Source of the DNA: Chlorocebus sabaeus
Lineage: Eukaryota > Chordata > Mammalia > Primates > Cercopithecidae
Assembly (NCBI RefSeq): GCF_047675955.1
Contig: NC_132929.1
Span: 34,774,421-34,838,420 of the forward strand
Length of the DNA stretch: 64,000 nt
Direction: 5' to 3'
Position numbers and translations under genes: made by a program. Numbering within the stretch: position 1 is the stretch's first letter; every line of letters begins with the position of its first letter. Under the pieces are notes generated by a model. The model saw only the letters and a program-made list of their open reading frames with translations, searched no databases and was not told where the DNA came from. Below, piece after piece: positions 12,372 to 25,360 of this stretch.

Positions 12372-12374
<3 letters not shown>

Positions 12375-12405
<31 letters not shown>
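12375..12405 (+). repeat. Isolated poly(A) tract, 31 A
   Basis: Pure A run not attached to an Alu. The preceding ~150 bp (ending AAAGATTCAGCATGGT) is AT-rich and not recognised. It may be the tail of an unidentified retrotransposed sequence. Confidence 0.9.
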
Positions 12406-12407
<2 letters not shown>

Positions 12408-12704
12408 TTTATCTGTCCTTGGTGTTGACTTTCTGTGCTTTCTAATCCGTGAATAACGGGGTAAAGGAGGGGCGCTGTCAACTGTACTTTTCCTCCCCAC
12501 TGTTATCAAAATAGTGACTTGTTCTTTCATTAAAATTCTTAGGTTAATTTGGTATTTAATACCTGCCACCTCACTGCATTGCTGTTGGACAGGTACACGT
12601 GTGCCTAAGGTGAGGTTTGTTTGGCTCCACAGCAACATAAAGATTTGACCAAGGAAATGCTACACTTCCATTAGTCCAAGGACAGGTAAAAACAAAGCTT
12701 GTTT

Positions 12705-13014
12705 GGCCAGGCGTGGTGGCTCACGCCTCTAATCACCACACTTTGGGAGGCTGAGGCAGACAGATCATCTGAGGTCAGGAGTTTGAGACCAGCCTGGTCA
12801 ACAAGGTGAAACCCCATCTCTACTGAAAATACAAAAGTTAGCCAGGCGTGGTGGTGCGCACCTGTAATCCCAGCTACTTGGGAGGCTGAGACAGGTGAAC
12901 TGCTTGAACCCAAGAGGTGGAGATTGCAGTGAGCCGAGATAGTGCCACTGCCCTCCAGCCTGGGTGACAGAGAAAGACTCTGTCTCAAAACAAAAACAAA
13001 CAACAACAACAAAA
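12705..13014 (+). mobile_element. Alu SINE
   Basis: Full-length, starts GGCCAGGCGTGGTGG. Perfect 10-bp duplication AAAGCTTGTT at 12694-12703 and 13015-13024. Confidence 0.94.
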
Positions 13015-13335
13015 AAAGCTTGTTGTTATTAATGGCTATTTTGCTTTAGTAGGCCAGTTCTGATGAAAATCTTACCATTTTTTTTCCACACTGCAACAGC
13101 TAGAGAAAGTCTGCTTTTTCCTATTTTAAAGGCATGGACTACCACTTCCCTCTACTTCATAGATATACTAAAATATGAGAAAGACAGAAACCAAGGCTAC
13201 TCATTTCAGTAGTGTTCATTCAGTCTTGTAACAGCAGATCAGAAAGCATATTAATGTCCAACAACAGATAATTGGTTCAATAAAGAAATAAAAATGTAGC
13301 CAATGAATGGAATGCTATGCAGCTATAAAAATGAT

Positions 13336-13478
13336 GGCCAGGTGCAATGGCTCAAGCCTGGATTCCCAGCACTTTGGGAGGCCAAGGCGGGAGGATGACT
13401 TAAGGTCAGGAATTCGAGACCAGTCCTGGCAACTAAGCAAGACCCCATCTCTCTTAAAAAATAAAAATAAAAAATAAA
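13336..13478 (+). mobile_element. Alu left monomer (FLAM-like)
   Basis: Only the left arm is present (GGCCAGGTGCAATGGC ... ACCCCATCTCTCTT), followed by an A-rich tail. Confidence 0.85.
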
Positions 13479-13499
13479 GCTCCTTATGAATTGGTATAG

Positions 13500-13645
13500 A
13501 ATAATCTCATATATATATGAGATTTTATATATATAGATGAGAGATTATATATATATATATATATATAATTTTTTCCCAGGAAGCACTGGGAAGATAATAT
13601 AATTATATATATTTATATAAATATATTTTTAATATATATAATTTT
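13500..13645. repeat. AT-rich tract with perfect 22-bp palindrome
   Basis: (TA)n-rich sequence. 13503-13524 (AATCTCATATA plus its exact reverse complement) is a perfect palindrome, and TTCCCAGGAAGCACTGGGAA at about 13572-13591 forms a second small inverted repeat. Confidence 0.9.
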
Positions 13646-13655
13646 TTGTTTCCCT

Positions 13656-13896
13656 TTTTGAGATGGAGACTCGCTCTGTTGCTCAGGGTTCAAGTGATTC
13701 TCCCGCCTCAGCCTCCAGAGTAGCTGGAATTACAGATGTACACCACCACCAAATCTGGCAAATTTTTGTATTTTTGGTAGAGACAGGATTTTACCATGTT
13801 GGCCAGACTGGTTTCAAACTCCTGACCTTAGGAGATCCACTGCCTCGGCCTCCTAAAGTGCTGGTATTACAGGCATAAGCCTCCATGCCTAGACGA
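13656..13896 (-). mobile_element. Alu SINE (reverse) with ~60-bp deletion
   Basis: Reverse Alu in which GCTCTGTTGCTCAGG joins directly to GTTCAAGTGATTCTCC, removing the block that normally reads GCTGGAGTGCAGTGG through the CCTCCGCCTCC region. Confidence 0.9.
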
Positions 13897-15639
13897 AGAC
13901 ACATGTTAAGTGAAAAAGCAACTGTAGAACATTGTGATATAAGCCCCCATTATTGCACAAAAGTGGGGAAAAAAGAGTGGTTGTGTGTAGTTGTTCCGGA
14001 ACACACATCCTTTAAAGGGAACACAAGAGACTGAGAACCTTGGTTACCTCTGACGAGGGGAACAAGTGGACTAGAAAAGGTATAGAAGGGAGAACATTCA
14101 CTGTATACCCTCTTGAGCCAGGTTAATGTATTACCAAATGAACAAAACCCCAAATCAAAGGAAATTATTGAGCCGGGGGAGGCCCATTTCCTAGACCTCT
14201 CTGGCTTCCATCTCAGCCTTTTCCGATCTCCATGCCTCCATCGCCTCTGGTCAGGGAATTTCATGGGCAGTTGCCAGTGCTGAGCCTTATCCATCTGGCT
14301 GAGAAGACTACTAACTCTGGACATCAATGTGCAATAAAACACTTCTTGCTTCAGACATCTAGGGAACTGTTTGCTGTCTCAGTGTCATGATTTTGTTGTC
14401 AAGCATAAAGAGGCAGTAAATTATTTTACTATCCAAGAAGGCAAAAGAAATCCAGTCTACTTCAACAGCAACTACCACCAAACCAACACTGTTACCATTA
14501 AAAGGCCAAGTGTTAATGATCCTACTGGAAACATATGTGCATTTGTTAAATGTCAAGGCTAATGTACACAAAGTTTAGAAACACAGTTATCATTATTATG
14601 ATTATTAGGTCATGTTTTCAGACTTTATGGACACCCTGTATATTTATTGTTTTCTACTCCCTTCCCTGGTAAACATAATTCATCTTTTTCTTTATCAGAC
14701 AGACATCAGAAGTTAGCAGAACTTCCCTCTTTTATCAGAAAACAAAAACATAAAAAAAGAACCTTATTTGGAATGGAAATATCCCTACTGCATTGTCAGC
14801 AATGAGTGGGATACTATTTATTACTAAGCATCTAAATTTATCATCCTTAAAGAATGCTGAGAAAGGAAGAATGTCTTCCTGGGTGGTTAAAGGATGTGTG
14901 GGTTCTGAGAGCAGCCTGCAAGCTGTTGATGCCTAAGAGGCTAAAGTCATGTGCTGCTGTATTTATGGTAGATATTGGGCACATATAACCAACAACATCT
15001 CTCTGCAGGAAGAACCCTCACTTTTTTTCTCAAAGAGTAAAAACGACCATTTAGGTGTGGAGGCTCCAGTTATGCAGATGTGATCATTAAAGGTGATCAT
15101 CAGAAATGTCAACACAACAGTCAACATCCATCTTTTCCTGTGCTCAGAAATCCAATCTAATCCAATCCGTGGAACAAACTGTGAAGCTGTGAACTTCCCA
15201 TATTTACATATATTATATTGCTTGCTCTTTAAAATCTTTAAGTGAATTTAGATCCTAAAGACCAGTTACTTAAAGGTTTTCATAAAGAGACTAAATCTTT
15301 TGCAATAAGCCATTACTCTAATCCTCATTAAAAAGATCACTTTATCTTTAAACCGAGAAGTGAAATCCTCCCAGCTTTCCCCAGGTTAATGATAAATTGA
15401 AACCATTCCATCCATCATCAATGGTGTGGGACTTGGAAAGGCTAGGGATAAGGAGAGGGGCAGGTGCATACAAGAGGTCTGACCTCTCGTGAAGCCATTC
15501 TGTTCTGCCACAGAGGACACGTAGATTTCTCACTTCTTCCCAATATTCCTATTTAAGATCTAAGCAAAGGAAAGTGCTGGGTTGCTTCTAATCAGAACTA
15601 GCCACCCCTCATTCAATCAATGGCCACGTGCCAGGGCTA

Positions 15640-17259
<1,620 letters not shown>

Positions 17260-17394
17260 CAGAGTTTCCTGAAACTCCCGCCTGTCGTCAATGTCATCAA
17301 CCTTGTATGAGCCCGAGAGGCTCAGGTAGTAATAATAGTCCATGCTGGTGATGCCAAGGCCGTGCTTCTGCTCTGCAGAGGCGCCCTCGATGAG
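17260..17394 (-). CDS. MYO1E: MYO1E exon, residues 215-259 (upper 50K)
   Basis: 135 bp, 45 codons, phase 0 at both ends. Acceptor GTGCTTCAG before CTC (Leu215); donor CTG|GTAAGT. The peptide opens LIEGASAEQKHGLGITSM, then DYYYYLSLSGSYKVDDIDD, ending RREFQETL. The tyrosine run followed by YL-S-SG-Y is the class I form of the segment 'Y-x-Y-L-(N/S)-x-(S/G)' in the upper 50-kDa subdomain; 'DD-x-x-(E/D)-F-x-x-(T/L)' follows. Residue 226 is Gly (GGC), where I recall Ser in human MYO1E; this is one of the points hinting at a non-human primate. Confidence 0.98.
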
Positions 17395-17835
17395 CTGAAG
17401 CACGAGAACACAGGTTGAGCCATGATGTGGACCACAAGACACCCGAAGTCGCCTCATGCATCCTGCAGTCACCATTCCCAACCCAGTGATGAGGACTTTC
17501 TGTCTCTGCTTTCTAAAATTATAGGCAGTCCTGGCTCCCAAATATGTACTTGTAGTAGCCCCATGTCATCTCTGCAAATTTTGATTCCTAACTCCGGAAA
17601 GACCTGCAACAGTTGAGGATTTTCCCTGGTCCACTGAAAGGAACTCGACTGCCACCCTTGGCAGAGTGGAAAGCAAAACAGATTTTCACTACTTAGTTCC
17701 TGCCCAACTTGCTACAGCTTTTTCAAGTGGAGCTGGCTTTTCCATGCTTGTCACTGCAGGGTGCATGTTAAAAAACTGCCATGCAGCTTCTCGCTCTCTG
17801 GTATTCTGAAACCTGACTGTCCCTTGCTTTTCTTC

Positions 17836-18124
17836 TTTTTTATAGACAGGGTCTTGCTCTGTCACCCAAGGTGGAGTGTAGTGGCACAATCTTGGCTCAT
17901 GACAGCCTTGATCTCCCAGGCTCAAGCAATTCTCCCACTTTAGCCTCCTAAGTAGCTGGGACTAAAGGCATGTACCACCACGTCCAGTTAATTTTTTAAC
18001 TTTTTGTAGAGACAGAGTCTCACTCTGTTGCCCAGGTTGGTTTCAAATTCCTGGGCTCAAGCAATTCTCCCACCTCAGCCTCCCAAAGCGCTGGGATTAC
18101 AGGTGTGAGTCACCATGCTCAACT
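17836..18124 (-). mobile_element. AluJ-type SINE (reverse)
   Basis: Diverged full-length reverse Alu (ATAGACAGGGTCTTGCTCTG ... GTGAGTCACCATGCTCAAC). Confidence 0.9.
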
Positions 18125-18698
18125 CCTTGGCTTTTTGTTCAAACTCTGATGTCTGCCTTGGGCCTGAGCAAGACCCTCTTACTGGGCTTTAACCAGCGGT
18201 GTGCTGGAAAATGTTTAACCCTTGAGGAAAAAAATTGATTTGTAGTGTTTGTCAATATTCATGGTATAAATACTCCCACTCTGACTGATTTCAACTACCA
18301 AAGAAATGTCACAGAAGGAAGAGGGAAGAGATGTGCATCACCCATGCGAACCAGCTCCAGCACACCCTGGCTCTAACCCAATAATATTTAGGAAAATAGT
18401 GACAGCTCCCATCCATGCTTCCCACCTTCGTCAAGTTGTACAATGCGGTCCTGGCTCCCCTCCCCACACAGGGGGCCTCATCTCCATTACTGAGAAGCTC
18501 TAGGTCACCCCATGACATCAGGCTTCCTTCATTTCCTGCCCTGTCTCCTGAACATTCATCTTTTGGTCCCACCCCTTCCTTTTTTTCCTCTCTTTTCAGT
18601 CCTCTCCCCACCCATATACTGTAGATTCCCTCTAACTCGCATCTTCAAATCTCCCTTCTCTAACTCTCTTCTAGCTACAAACACACTACTCTTTGCCT

Positions 18699-18997
18699 TC
18701 TTTTTTTTTTTTTTTTGAGACGGAGTCTCGCTCACTTGCCCAGGCTGGAGTGCAGTGGTGCCATCTCGGCTCACTGCAAGCTCCTCCTCCCGGGTTCACG
18801 CCATTCTCCTACCTCAGCTTCCTGAGTAGCTGGGACTATAGGTGCCTGCCACCATGCCCAGCTAATTTTTTGTATTTTTAGTAGAGACGGGGTTTCACCA
18901 TGTTAGCCAGGATGGTCTCGATCTCCTGACCTTGTGATCCACCCGCCTCGGCCTCCCAAAGTGTTGGGATTACAGGCGTGAGCCACCGCGCCCCGCC
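18699..18997 (-). mobile_element. AluY-type SINE (reverse)
   Basis: Nearly consensus reverse Alu: T16, GAGACGGAGTCTCGCTC, GTTCACGCCATTCTCC, ending CACCGCGCCCCGCC. One of the younger copies here. Confidence 0.94.
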
Positions 18998-19570
18998 AAG
19001 AATTACTTTCATGTCAGAATCTTGAAGCCCTGAGCCCACCAGTTCCCAGCCTCTATTCCGGTGGTTTCTGACCTAAGGGCAGAGGACTCCTGGGGAAGGG
19101 TTTAGGGCTTGCATTTATTTAAAGAAGTCCTGGCATCCATTATACACTTCCATCTAGCACTCAGTATTATTTCTGTGAAATATATAATTTTTTTCACTTA
19201 TCTATACATGTTGCTTTAATACGATTTTAAAAATGACTGAATTCACAGAAGTTTCAGACATTTATTATACTTTTTCAATAAACAGACACCAACTAAAAGA
19301 ATTATTTGGCATCACCTAAGATATGTGTGTAACTGAAAAGACTGAATGTGAGCTATTACACAGTTTAATGTCCTTCTAATCCAGGGATCTGCAAACTAAA
19401 CATGAAACAAAACAAAACAAAAAACAGTGACCAGGCCTTTCTTCGAAGAAAGTCTAATGTGGATCTTCAATATAAAATACTAATAACTAAATAGAACATA
19501 AAAAATGTGGTTATTAACATCATTGTATTTTTTAAGTACTTAAAAACTTTTACAAAAGTAGCTGAATCAG

Positions 19571-19873
19571 GGACAGGCACAGTGGCTTACACCTGTAATC
19601 CCAGCAGTTTGGGAGGCTGAGGTGGGTGGGTCACTTGAGTACGAGAGGTAGAGGCCAGCCTGCGTAATGTGGTGAAACCCCACCTCTACGAAAAATACAA
19701 AAATCAGCCAGGTATGGCGCCATGTGCCTACAGTCCCAGCTACTTGGGAGGCTGAGGCAGGAAGATCATTTGAGCCCAGGATGCAGAGGTTGCAGTGAGC
19801 CAAGACTGTGCCACTGCACTCTAGCCTGGGCGACAGAGCAAGACCCTGTCACAAATAAAAAAATAAATAAAAT
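19571..19873 (+). mobile_element. Alu SINE
   Basis: Full-length forward Alu (GGACAGGCACAGTGGC). The 17-bp duplication AAAAGTAGCTGAATCAG (19554-19570) recurs with two changes at 19874-19890. Confidence 0.93.
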
Positions 19874-20039
19874 AAAAGTAGCCGACTCAGATGACTGCTG
19901 AGGTCTGTAACATAACCGAAAAGCACCCTGCACACTGCTCTGGCCCCAAACTCTCCACGACTTGTGAGGGTCTAGGTGGAAACTTTTCAACTTGGCATTG
20001 AAGATCCCAAACCTATCTCAAATCTTCCCTCCCACAGCT

Positions 20040-20405
20040 CACATGCTGGAGATGCCTGCCCTACACACAGGCTGAGGCCGGGCTCCCTGACTGACTTTCC
20101 CTCTCCCACCTCCACTGCTTTAGCGCAGGACACCTGTCTTTCCTGATCAATCCCCTCCACTCTCCATCCAGGTTCTACCTCCTTCATACCTCTCCTACTA
20201 TCCGGCCAAACCTGCCACATGAATTCCTTTGGCAAAGATTCCAACACTCCTCATTTTGTTTTGAAGTTACGTCAATACTTCCTTGATGATTTAGCTTTGG
20301 GGGAACTGTTGTCTTATCACTCCAATTAGAACTCATTCTCCTTGAGGGCAGGGGCATTCTCACAATTCTGCACATTGACTTGCACATGGTACCATAATCA
20401 GTCCT
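20040..20405 (+). mobile_element. L2-like LINE fossil
   Basis: Ends with the L2 3' wording AACTCATTCTCCTTGAGGGC AGGGGC and ATTGACTTGCACATGGTACC. The upstream part is pyrimidine-rich and diverged. Confidence 0.6.
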
Positions 20406-20504
20406 CCCTGGCTTGCCAGACTACACTCTATGCCTGAAGTCTGAGAAATATTTTAATGTAGAGAAGGGACAGGAAGTGGGCAGGAAAAAAGTAGAAAGGA
20501 AAAC

Positions 20505-20636
20505 CTGGTAAAATATGTGAAAACTCCGCTCTCCTGGGTTCCTCATCACCACCCTAGATTTTTCCAGAAGGAAGTTGGAGATCTTTCCACCATCTGGTTC
20601 CCCACCTGGACTGAACTGGATTTCAAAGTATTTTCC
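20505..20636 (-). CDS. MYO1E: MYO1E exon, residues 171-214 (end of switch I, LLEKSRV)
   Basis: 132 bp, 44 codons, phase 0 at both ends. Acceptor TTCTTGCAG before GGA (Gly171). It encodes GKYFEIQFSPGGEPDGGKIS, then NFLLEKSRVV and GERSFHIFYQ. GK completes switch I (NNNSSRF|GK), which contacts the nucleotide and Mg; LLEKSRV-(x)n-ER-FH-FYQ is conserved in nearly all myosins. The donor is unusual: after CAG the intron starts GTTTTC, matching the U1 consensus only at GT. The frame leaves no alternative junction that keeps Gln214-Leu215, so it is either a true weak site or helped by enhancers. Confidence 0.97.
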
Positions 20637-21250
20637 CTGCAAGAAAGTTAGGGATTTCCTTCAGTGGTTGGTGAACAAAACATGATGTCCCAAACAGGCT
20701 TTGAATACAGTATAGAATTCAAGGAAATTCATTAATAAAAGACACATTCTGAATTACTCCTAATTTGAGTCTAGACTTCCTTACAGTTTTCAATCAGACA
20801 ATAACCCGTGCTTTTGTCCAGCCACACGATTCTGTTATGAGCGAGCACCTATCATTCCAGCATGACTAAATAAGGATATGCTCTATTCCTTGCTCCTTTC
20901 CCCCCAGTAGGTGCCCGCCTGCTCAACCGGAAGGTATAAAAAATGAGGCAGAAAAATGGCACGGCACCCTTTCAGAGGAAGAGCACTCTTGCTCTGTCAG
21001 ACTTCATCTCATGGCTTTGAGCAAAAACACTCAATCCCTCTTACCTATGGAACATCTAAAATGTTTATCCGAAATGAAAACACTTTATAAAAAGTAAAGT
21101 TCTTTCCAGCTACTCATGGGCCTAGGGATTTTTGTCACTGTCATTGTTACGAAAATTCCTCTTTAAATGACTGCTAACAGGGAACAAAGGAGAATAAAAG
21201 CCTAGACTGCAGGTGAAAAGGTATCTAGGTTGTTATTTTAATTATACATA

Positions 21251-21524
21251 GGCAGGCGCGGTGGCTCACGCCTGTAATCCCAGCACTTTGGGAGGCCAAG
21301 GCAGGTGGATCACTGGAGGTCAGGAGTTCGAGACCAGCCTGGCCAACATGGTGAAACTCCATCTCTGCTAAAAATACAAAAAATTAGCTGGGCGTGGTGG
21401 CAGGTGCCTGCAGTACCAGTGAGGCAGGAGAATCGCTTGAACCCGGGAGGTGGAGGATGCAGTGAGCCGAGATTATGCCACTGAACTCCAGCCTGAGCCA
21501 CGAAGCGAGGCTCTGTACAAAAAA
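21251..21524 (+). mobile_element. Alu SINE with short internal deletion
   Basis: Starts GGCAGGCGCGGTGGC. The usual GCTACTCGGGAGGCT is missing, so CAGTACCAG runs into TGAGGCAGGAGAATCGC. Confidence 0.92.
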
Positions 21525-21620
21525 TGAATAAAAATTATATAATTATTATAACAATTATATATTATATATAATTGTTATAACAATTATTTTATATACATAT
21601 ATTATATATATTTAAATTGT
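21525..21620. repeat. AT-rich hairpin at Alu tail
   Basis: 21546-21561 (TTATAACAATTATATA) is the exact reverse complement of 21565-21580, with a 3-nt loop. AATTGTTATAACAATT at about 21570-21585 is itself a perfect palindrome. It probably arose by expansion of the A/T-rich tail. Confidence 0.92.
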
Positions 21621-22280
21621 TATTTTTTTCTCACTAGAACTTAATTTCTCTCCTGTCTTCAGAAACTTAAGCACCCTCAGAGGCCAGAAGAGTACAAATA
21701 AAGGAAAAGAGGGAGCCATGTGGTCTATGGCCAGACTGGAGAAGATGCCCAGCCTCACCGCATTCACATTTAATAACATAAAAATGTGTATGCTGACTAA
21801 ATCCACCCATTTCAGGGATGAATCCAGCTGGGTTTTATGTCTGTGACTGGAGCTGTAAACTCATTAAGGGCAAGAAAAGTACTGTGCGCACTGCAAATGT
21901 GTGAGTACATGCTGTGTTCCTGTTCTTAATTATTCTAGGTGTCAAGAGAGACCACCAAAGAAGGCCAGCTTCTGACCGTCTACGTGTCTTAATCTGATGA
22001 CCTTCTTCGTCCCAGCACAAAACAAAAACACCCAGCAGCACTAGGCAGAGAACCAGCAGCCATGGCTCTGCGGAACGTCAGTGGCACCTGAGCAAAGCTT
22101 GCTGAACTCCCGTGCTTCCTTTGGTGGCCGCCTTCACCACGCTTTCCTTTTGGCATGTGATAGAGGGAATAATTCAGTGCCTGTCCCCCATTCCTCATCA
22201 GTTGAGGGAAAATGAAACCAAACAGAACATCTGACCCAGGAAAGGCAGGTGTTGGACGGGCAAGCTCCCAAGTCTTCCTA

Positions 22281-22457
22281 GCAGCGGTGTTCAACCGTGA
22301 CTGCCCCTTAGAAACACCTGGGGAGCCTTTCCAACAGGCTGTCAATCCAGGCCACGCACATCAGACTCTCTAGGACCAGGGCCCAGAGCTGTGTGGTTTT
22401 CAAAAAGTCCCCAGCTGATTTTTATGTGTGGTCAAGGTTGAGAACCACTGCTGTAAT
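22281..22457. mobile_element. hAT-Charlie-type MITE (MER20/MER5-like)
   Basis: The left end (AGCGGTGTTCAACCGTGAC) and right end (GGTTGAGAACCACTGCT) are imperfect inverted repeats. The inside reads AGAAACACCTGGGGAGC ... AAAAAGTCCCCAGCTGATTT, typical of these nonautonomous elements. Confidence 0.7.
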
Positions 22458-22719
22458 AAAATAAAATGCCTATGCATGGCTCATAATTATCACATAAAAG
22501 TTAAACTTTCTAACAAAAGGTTAACATATTTATAGGACTGCTGTATAGCAGCCTTCGGGGGAAGGCAGGAAATTTGATAAAGGGAATAGAATGTTGCATT
22601 TGCATTTTGATAATGAAACGAAAAGAAGTTTCAACTCAACTCTTGGTAATGATTTATTTCCTAAGTTGGGTGCCAGATACATAGATGTTCATTGTATTAT
22701 TTTTAAATTGTGTTTGAAA

Positions 22720-23260
22720 TATTTCATAATACATTCTTTAACTTGAAAAGATTTATAAGTGTTAAATATATACATTCTTATGCTTCCTAATACCTGTGCA
22801 CTTTTAAAAGTGAAATTACTCATAATTCTACCCTGATACCACTTCTTCATCCTCTTGCTAAATAATCACTGTCAGATGGCAAACTTGGATTTATATACCT
22901 CTTAGTTACATTCCATATCATGTGCACATTGAAAAAAAAAAAACAGGAACATATTGTAAATATTGTTCTGTAATCTGTTTTTCAAATTTAACAATATATT
23001 CTGAATATCTTTTAAAATAAGTAGTTATTTAAGCAGGAAACTTATGTAATTTATTCTAAAAGTATTGTTGGGCAAAGATAATGAATGACTAAAATTTTAG
23101 TAACAATTGCCCCATCACTCCCCTGGAAGAATGTATCAGTTCTCAACCAATAGCGTGTTTTCTTGATTATTATCAGTCAACTTAATGTTTGCCCATTCGA
23201 GAGACAGAAAATGATATGTGGTTTTCATTTACATTTCTCTCATCCACGATGGTGAAGAGT
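22720..23260 (-). mobile_element. L1M 3'-end fossil (reverse)
   Basis: Reads like a reversed old L1 3' end: TCTGTTTTTCAAATTTAACA, ACTTAATGTTTGCCCATTCG, TTTTCATTTACATTTCTCTC. Borders are approximate. Confidence 0.55.
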
Positions 23261-23263
23261 GAA

Positions 23264-23310
23264 AGAGAGAGTGAGTGTGTGTGTGTGTAGGTGTGTGAGT
23301 GTGTGTCTGA
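23264..23310 (+). repeat. (GT)n-rich microsatellite
   Basis: Alternating GT/GA tract starting GAGTGAGTGTGTGTGTGTGT, impure. Confidence 0.85.
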
Positions 23311-24737
23311 ATTGTCTCTCCCCATCTTTCCATCAGGATTGTATAAAATTTTGCAATTAGGAAAATAATAAATGTTGAGTGTTTTTGTTATTTACAGAAA
23401 TTGATGTATCCTCCAAATATAGTGAACAATTTATATTGCAAAAATCAATGAAGATATCAATTTAATTATTTTTTTCTGGTCTCCAAGGAATCCAAGACAG
23501 GGGAAAAGGCAAATAAAGAGTTAAATTTGGTCAAGTCCATTTTTACATGATTTAGATTGAAAATTAAGAAAAAAGTTCAAGTGGAAAATTTGTTTAATTC
23601 TTCTTTCCTATTTTATTATCCGGAAAACTTCAAGATAACACAACTCAGGCATTGGGCCCAAATATGAGAGACAAACAAATGAGCAGTTTGAATAATATTG
23701 GAAAGCAAAGAAAGTAAGGACAAGTCTAACAGAGAGAACCCACCAGGGAACTTGACAATTATTATATGAGCACATAGTAAAAATTCTCTTGGAAATAGAA
23801 GCTTCTTTCCAAAATAGACAGTGGAAAAGAAAATTGTTTTTCTCCAAAATTCCCACTTATTTATTTTAAAATGTTCCAGAATCAGCCTCACAGATGGCTC
23901 CGTGAATGCTTTAGTGCCAGACATGATCTATGGTTGAAATAAGATGCAAAATCTATATAAATCAAGGTTACTGGGTAAACATTTGTTTCTCTGTAAATGT
24001 GGCTTTTGTTAAGGGGAACATACTCATATTCAGCCTTGCCAGCTTTCCTATTTACCCCCTCGGGAGACACTCAGACAGAAACATGACTAAAGAAGCATTC
24101 ACAACAATGCATTTGGTTGATATTTTCATTACCAGTTAGGTAAGCCAGTTAAGAGGCAACCTGTGAGGCCAGGTCCAGTCACTTTGGGATGTCGTTAGGT
24201 TGTATGAGTAGGGCATAAGACAGATGCACAAAGCCAGAGGGCTGGGGTGGGCAGGCAGCTCGCTCTGAGGGACGGAGAGGAGGAAGTTTGTCTCCAAGGT
24301 GCCAGATCAGTCCAACTCTCTGCACCCTTCAGAGTCTATGGACCAAGTTCTAAGAAGCAAAACCACTGCCAGTGGTTGGTACCCGGGATACCCATCTACT
24401 CTAGTTAGTTCTTGGTCTAGGAAAGCAAGTCTTTTCTCCAGGGCATAAAGACAACTCCTCCAAGGCCAAAGCTGCCACTTTCATCATTTATTTTCCTTAG
24501 TAAGGCAACTGATGTGGAAAATGATTTTCAAAATTATCTTGTTTGTATCCCCGGGGCACAGAAAAGGGTAAACTGCAGCTTGGTGGCATGCTGCTATAGA
24601 AAATGAAGGGAAGATTGAAGAGGTGGCCTCCTGATGGCATGTGAAAAGCTCCCATTTCCTGTGGGATACTGGACTTCAGTCAGAAACATCAGCATTATCA
24701 ATCAAGTGACACTCTCTGAAACAGGGAAGAGACTTAC

Positions 24738-24827
24738 AAATCGGCTGGAGTTGTTGTTCCGGACGGTCTTGGCGTTCCCGAAGGCCTCCAGCAGTGGGTT
24801 GGACTGCAGGATAATGTCCTTCACGTG
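24738..24827 (-). CDS. MYO1E: MYO1E exon, residues 141-170 (switch I)
   Basis: 90 bp, 30 codons, phase 0 at both ends. Acceptor GGTGGGACAG before CAC (His141), with a poor polypyrimidine tract; donor TTT|GTAAGT. It encodes HVKDIILQSNPLLEAFGNAK and TVRNNNSSRF. NPLLEAFGNAKT and NNNSSRFGK (completed in the next exon) are hallmarks of every myosin; the second is switch I, which coordinates Mg-ATP. Ala159 (GCC, 24773-24771) is intact; A159P in humans is a described glomerulosclerosis mutation (recalled), and its position here confirms the residue numbering used. Confidence 0.98.
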
Positions 24828-25360
24828 CTGTCCCACCAAACAGACTGGAGATTAGGAAGGTGTGAACACCTACCGCACAGTATGCCAAACTTTCTCTAAG
24901 GAGCTGGTTTCTGAGTGCATTAAGGCAAGGGGCCCCACATCCACGTGTCACTGGCGGAGTTTCTGGAGGATTTATTCTTTCACCATGACAGACCTCAACC
25001 TGTTTGTGTATTTGGGTCTTCCAGTTCTCATGGCTTGATACAGGATCCCCAGGAGCCAGGGTGCCACTGTGAATCAGGAACTATTCATACAAATGTTCCC
25101 AGCTTGGGTTTCCAAATTGATTGCTGCAGCTTCACCTTGCACTTGTGGGAGTGCCAGGTATCACAGCAGGAAAAAAAGTGAAGTGGTACATGAAGGGGTG
25201 TCTCCTTGCTGTTCTGGCCAGGGTTTTTCTTCTCACTGCCCCTTCCCAACTAGTCTACCCACCCATCTCATCCCACCTCCACCTGCTTCACTGCAAGTCA
25301 TCTTAAGGAAAATTAACCCACTTCTCCCCCGCAAACAAGGTTATGGAAATACAGCCTGGT

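Larger units (their letters stand above)
13220..14150 (+). mobile_element. L1M 3'-end fossil, interrupted
   Basis: Outer blocks fit an old L1 3' region: GGAATGCTATGCAGCTATAA before 13335, then ACATGTTAAGTGAAAAAGC, GGTTACCTCTGACGAGGGGA and TTCACTGTATACCCTCTTG after 13900. An Alu monomer, AT-rich sequence and a deleted reverse Alu lie between them. Confidence 0.7.
17395..20504 (-). other. MYO1E: MYO1E intron, 3110 bp, with weak donor
   Basis: Acceptor GTGCTTCAG. The donor reads CAG|GTTTTC, with mismatches to the U1 consensus at +3 to +6. Inside are reverse Alus (17836-18124, 18699-18997), a forward Alu (19571-19873) and an L2-like fossil (20040-20405). The rest, including 18125-18690, looks unique. 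Confidence 0.9.
20637..24737 (-). other. MYO1E: MYO1E intron, 4101 bp
   Basis: Donor GTAAGT, acceptor CTTGCAG. Contains an Alu with an AT-rich palindromic tail (21251-21620), a hAT-Charlie-like element (22281-22457), an L1M fossil (22720-23260) and a (GT)n patch (23264-23310). 23310-24737 shows no recognised element. Confidence 0.88.
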
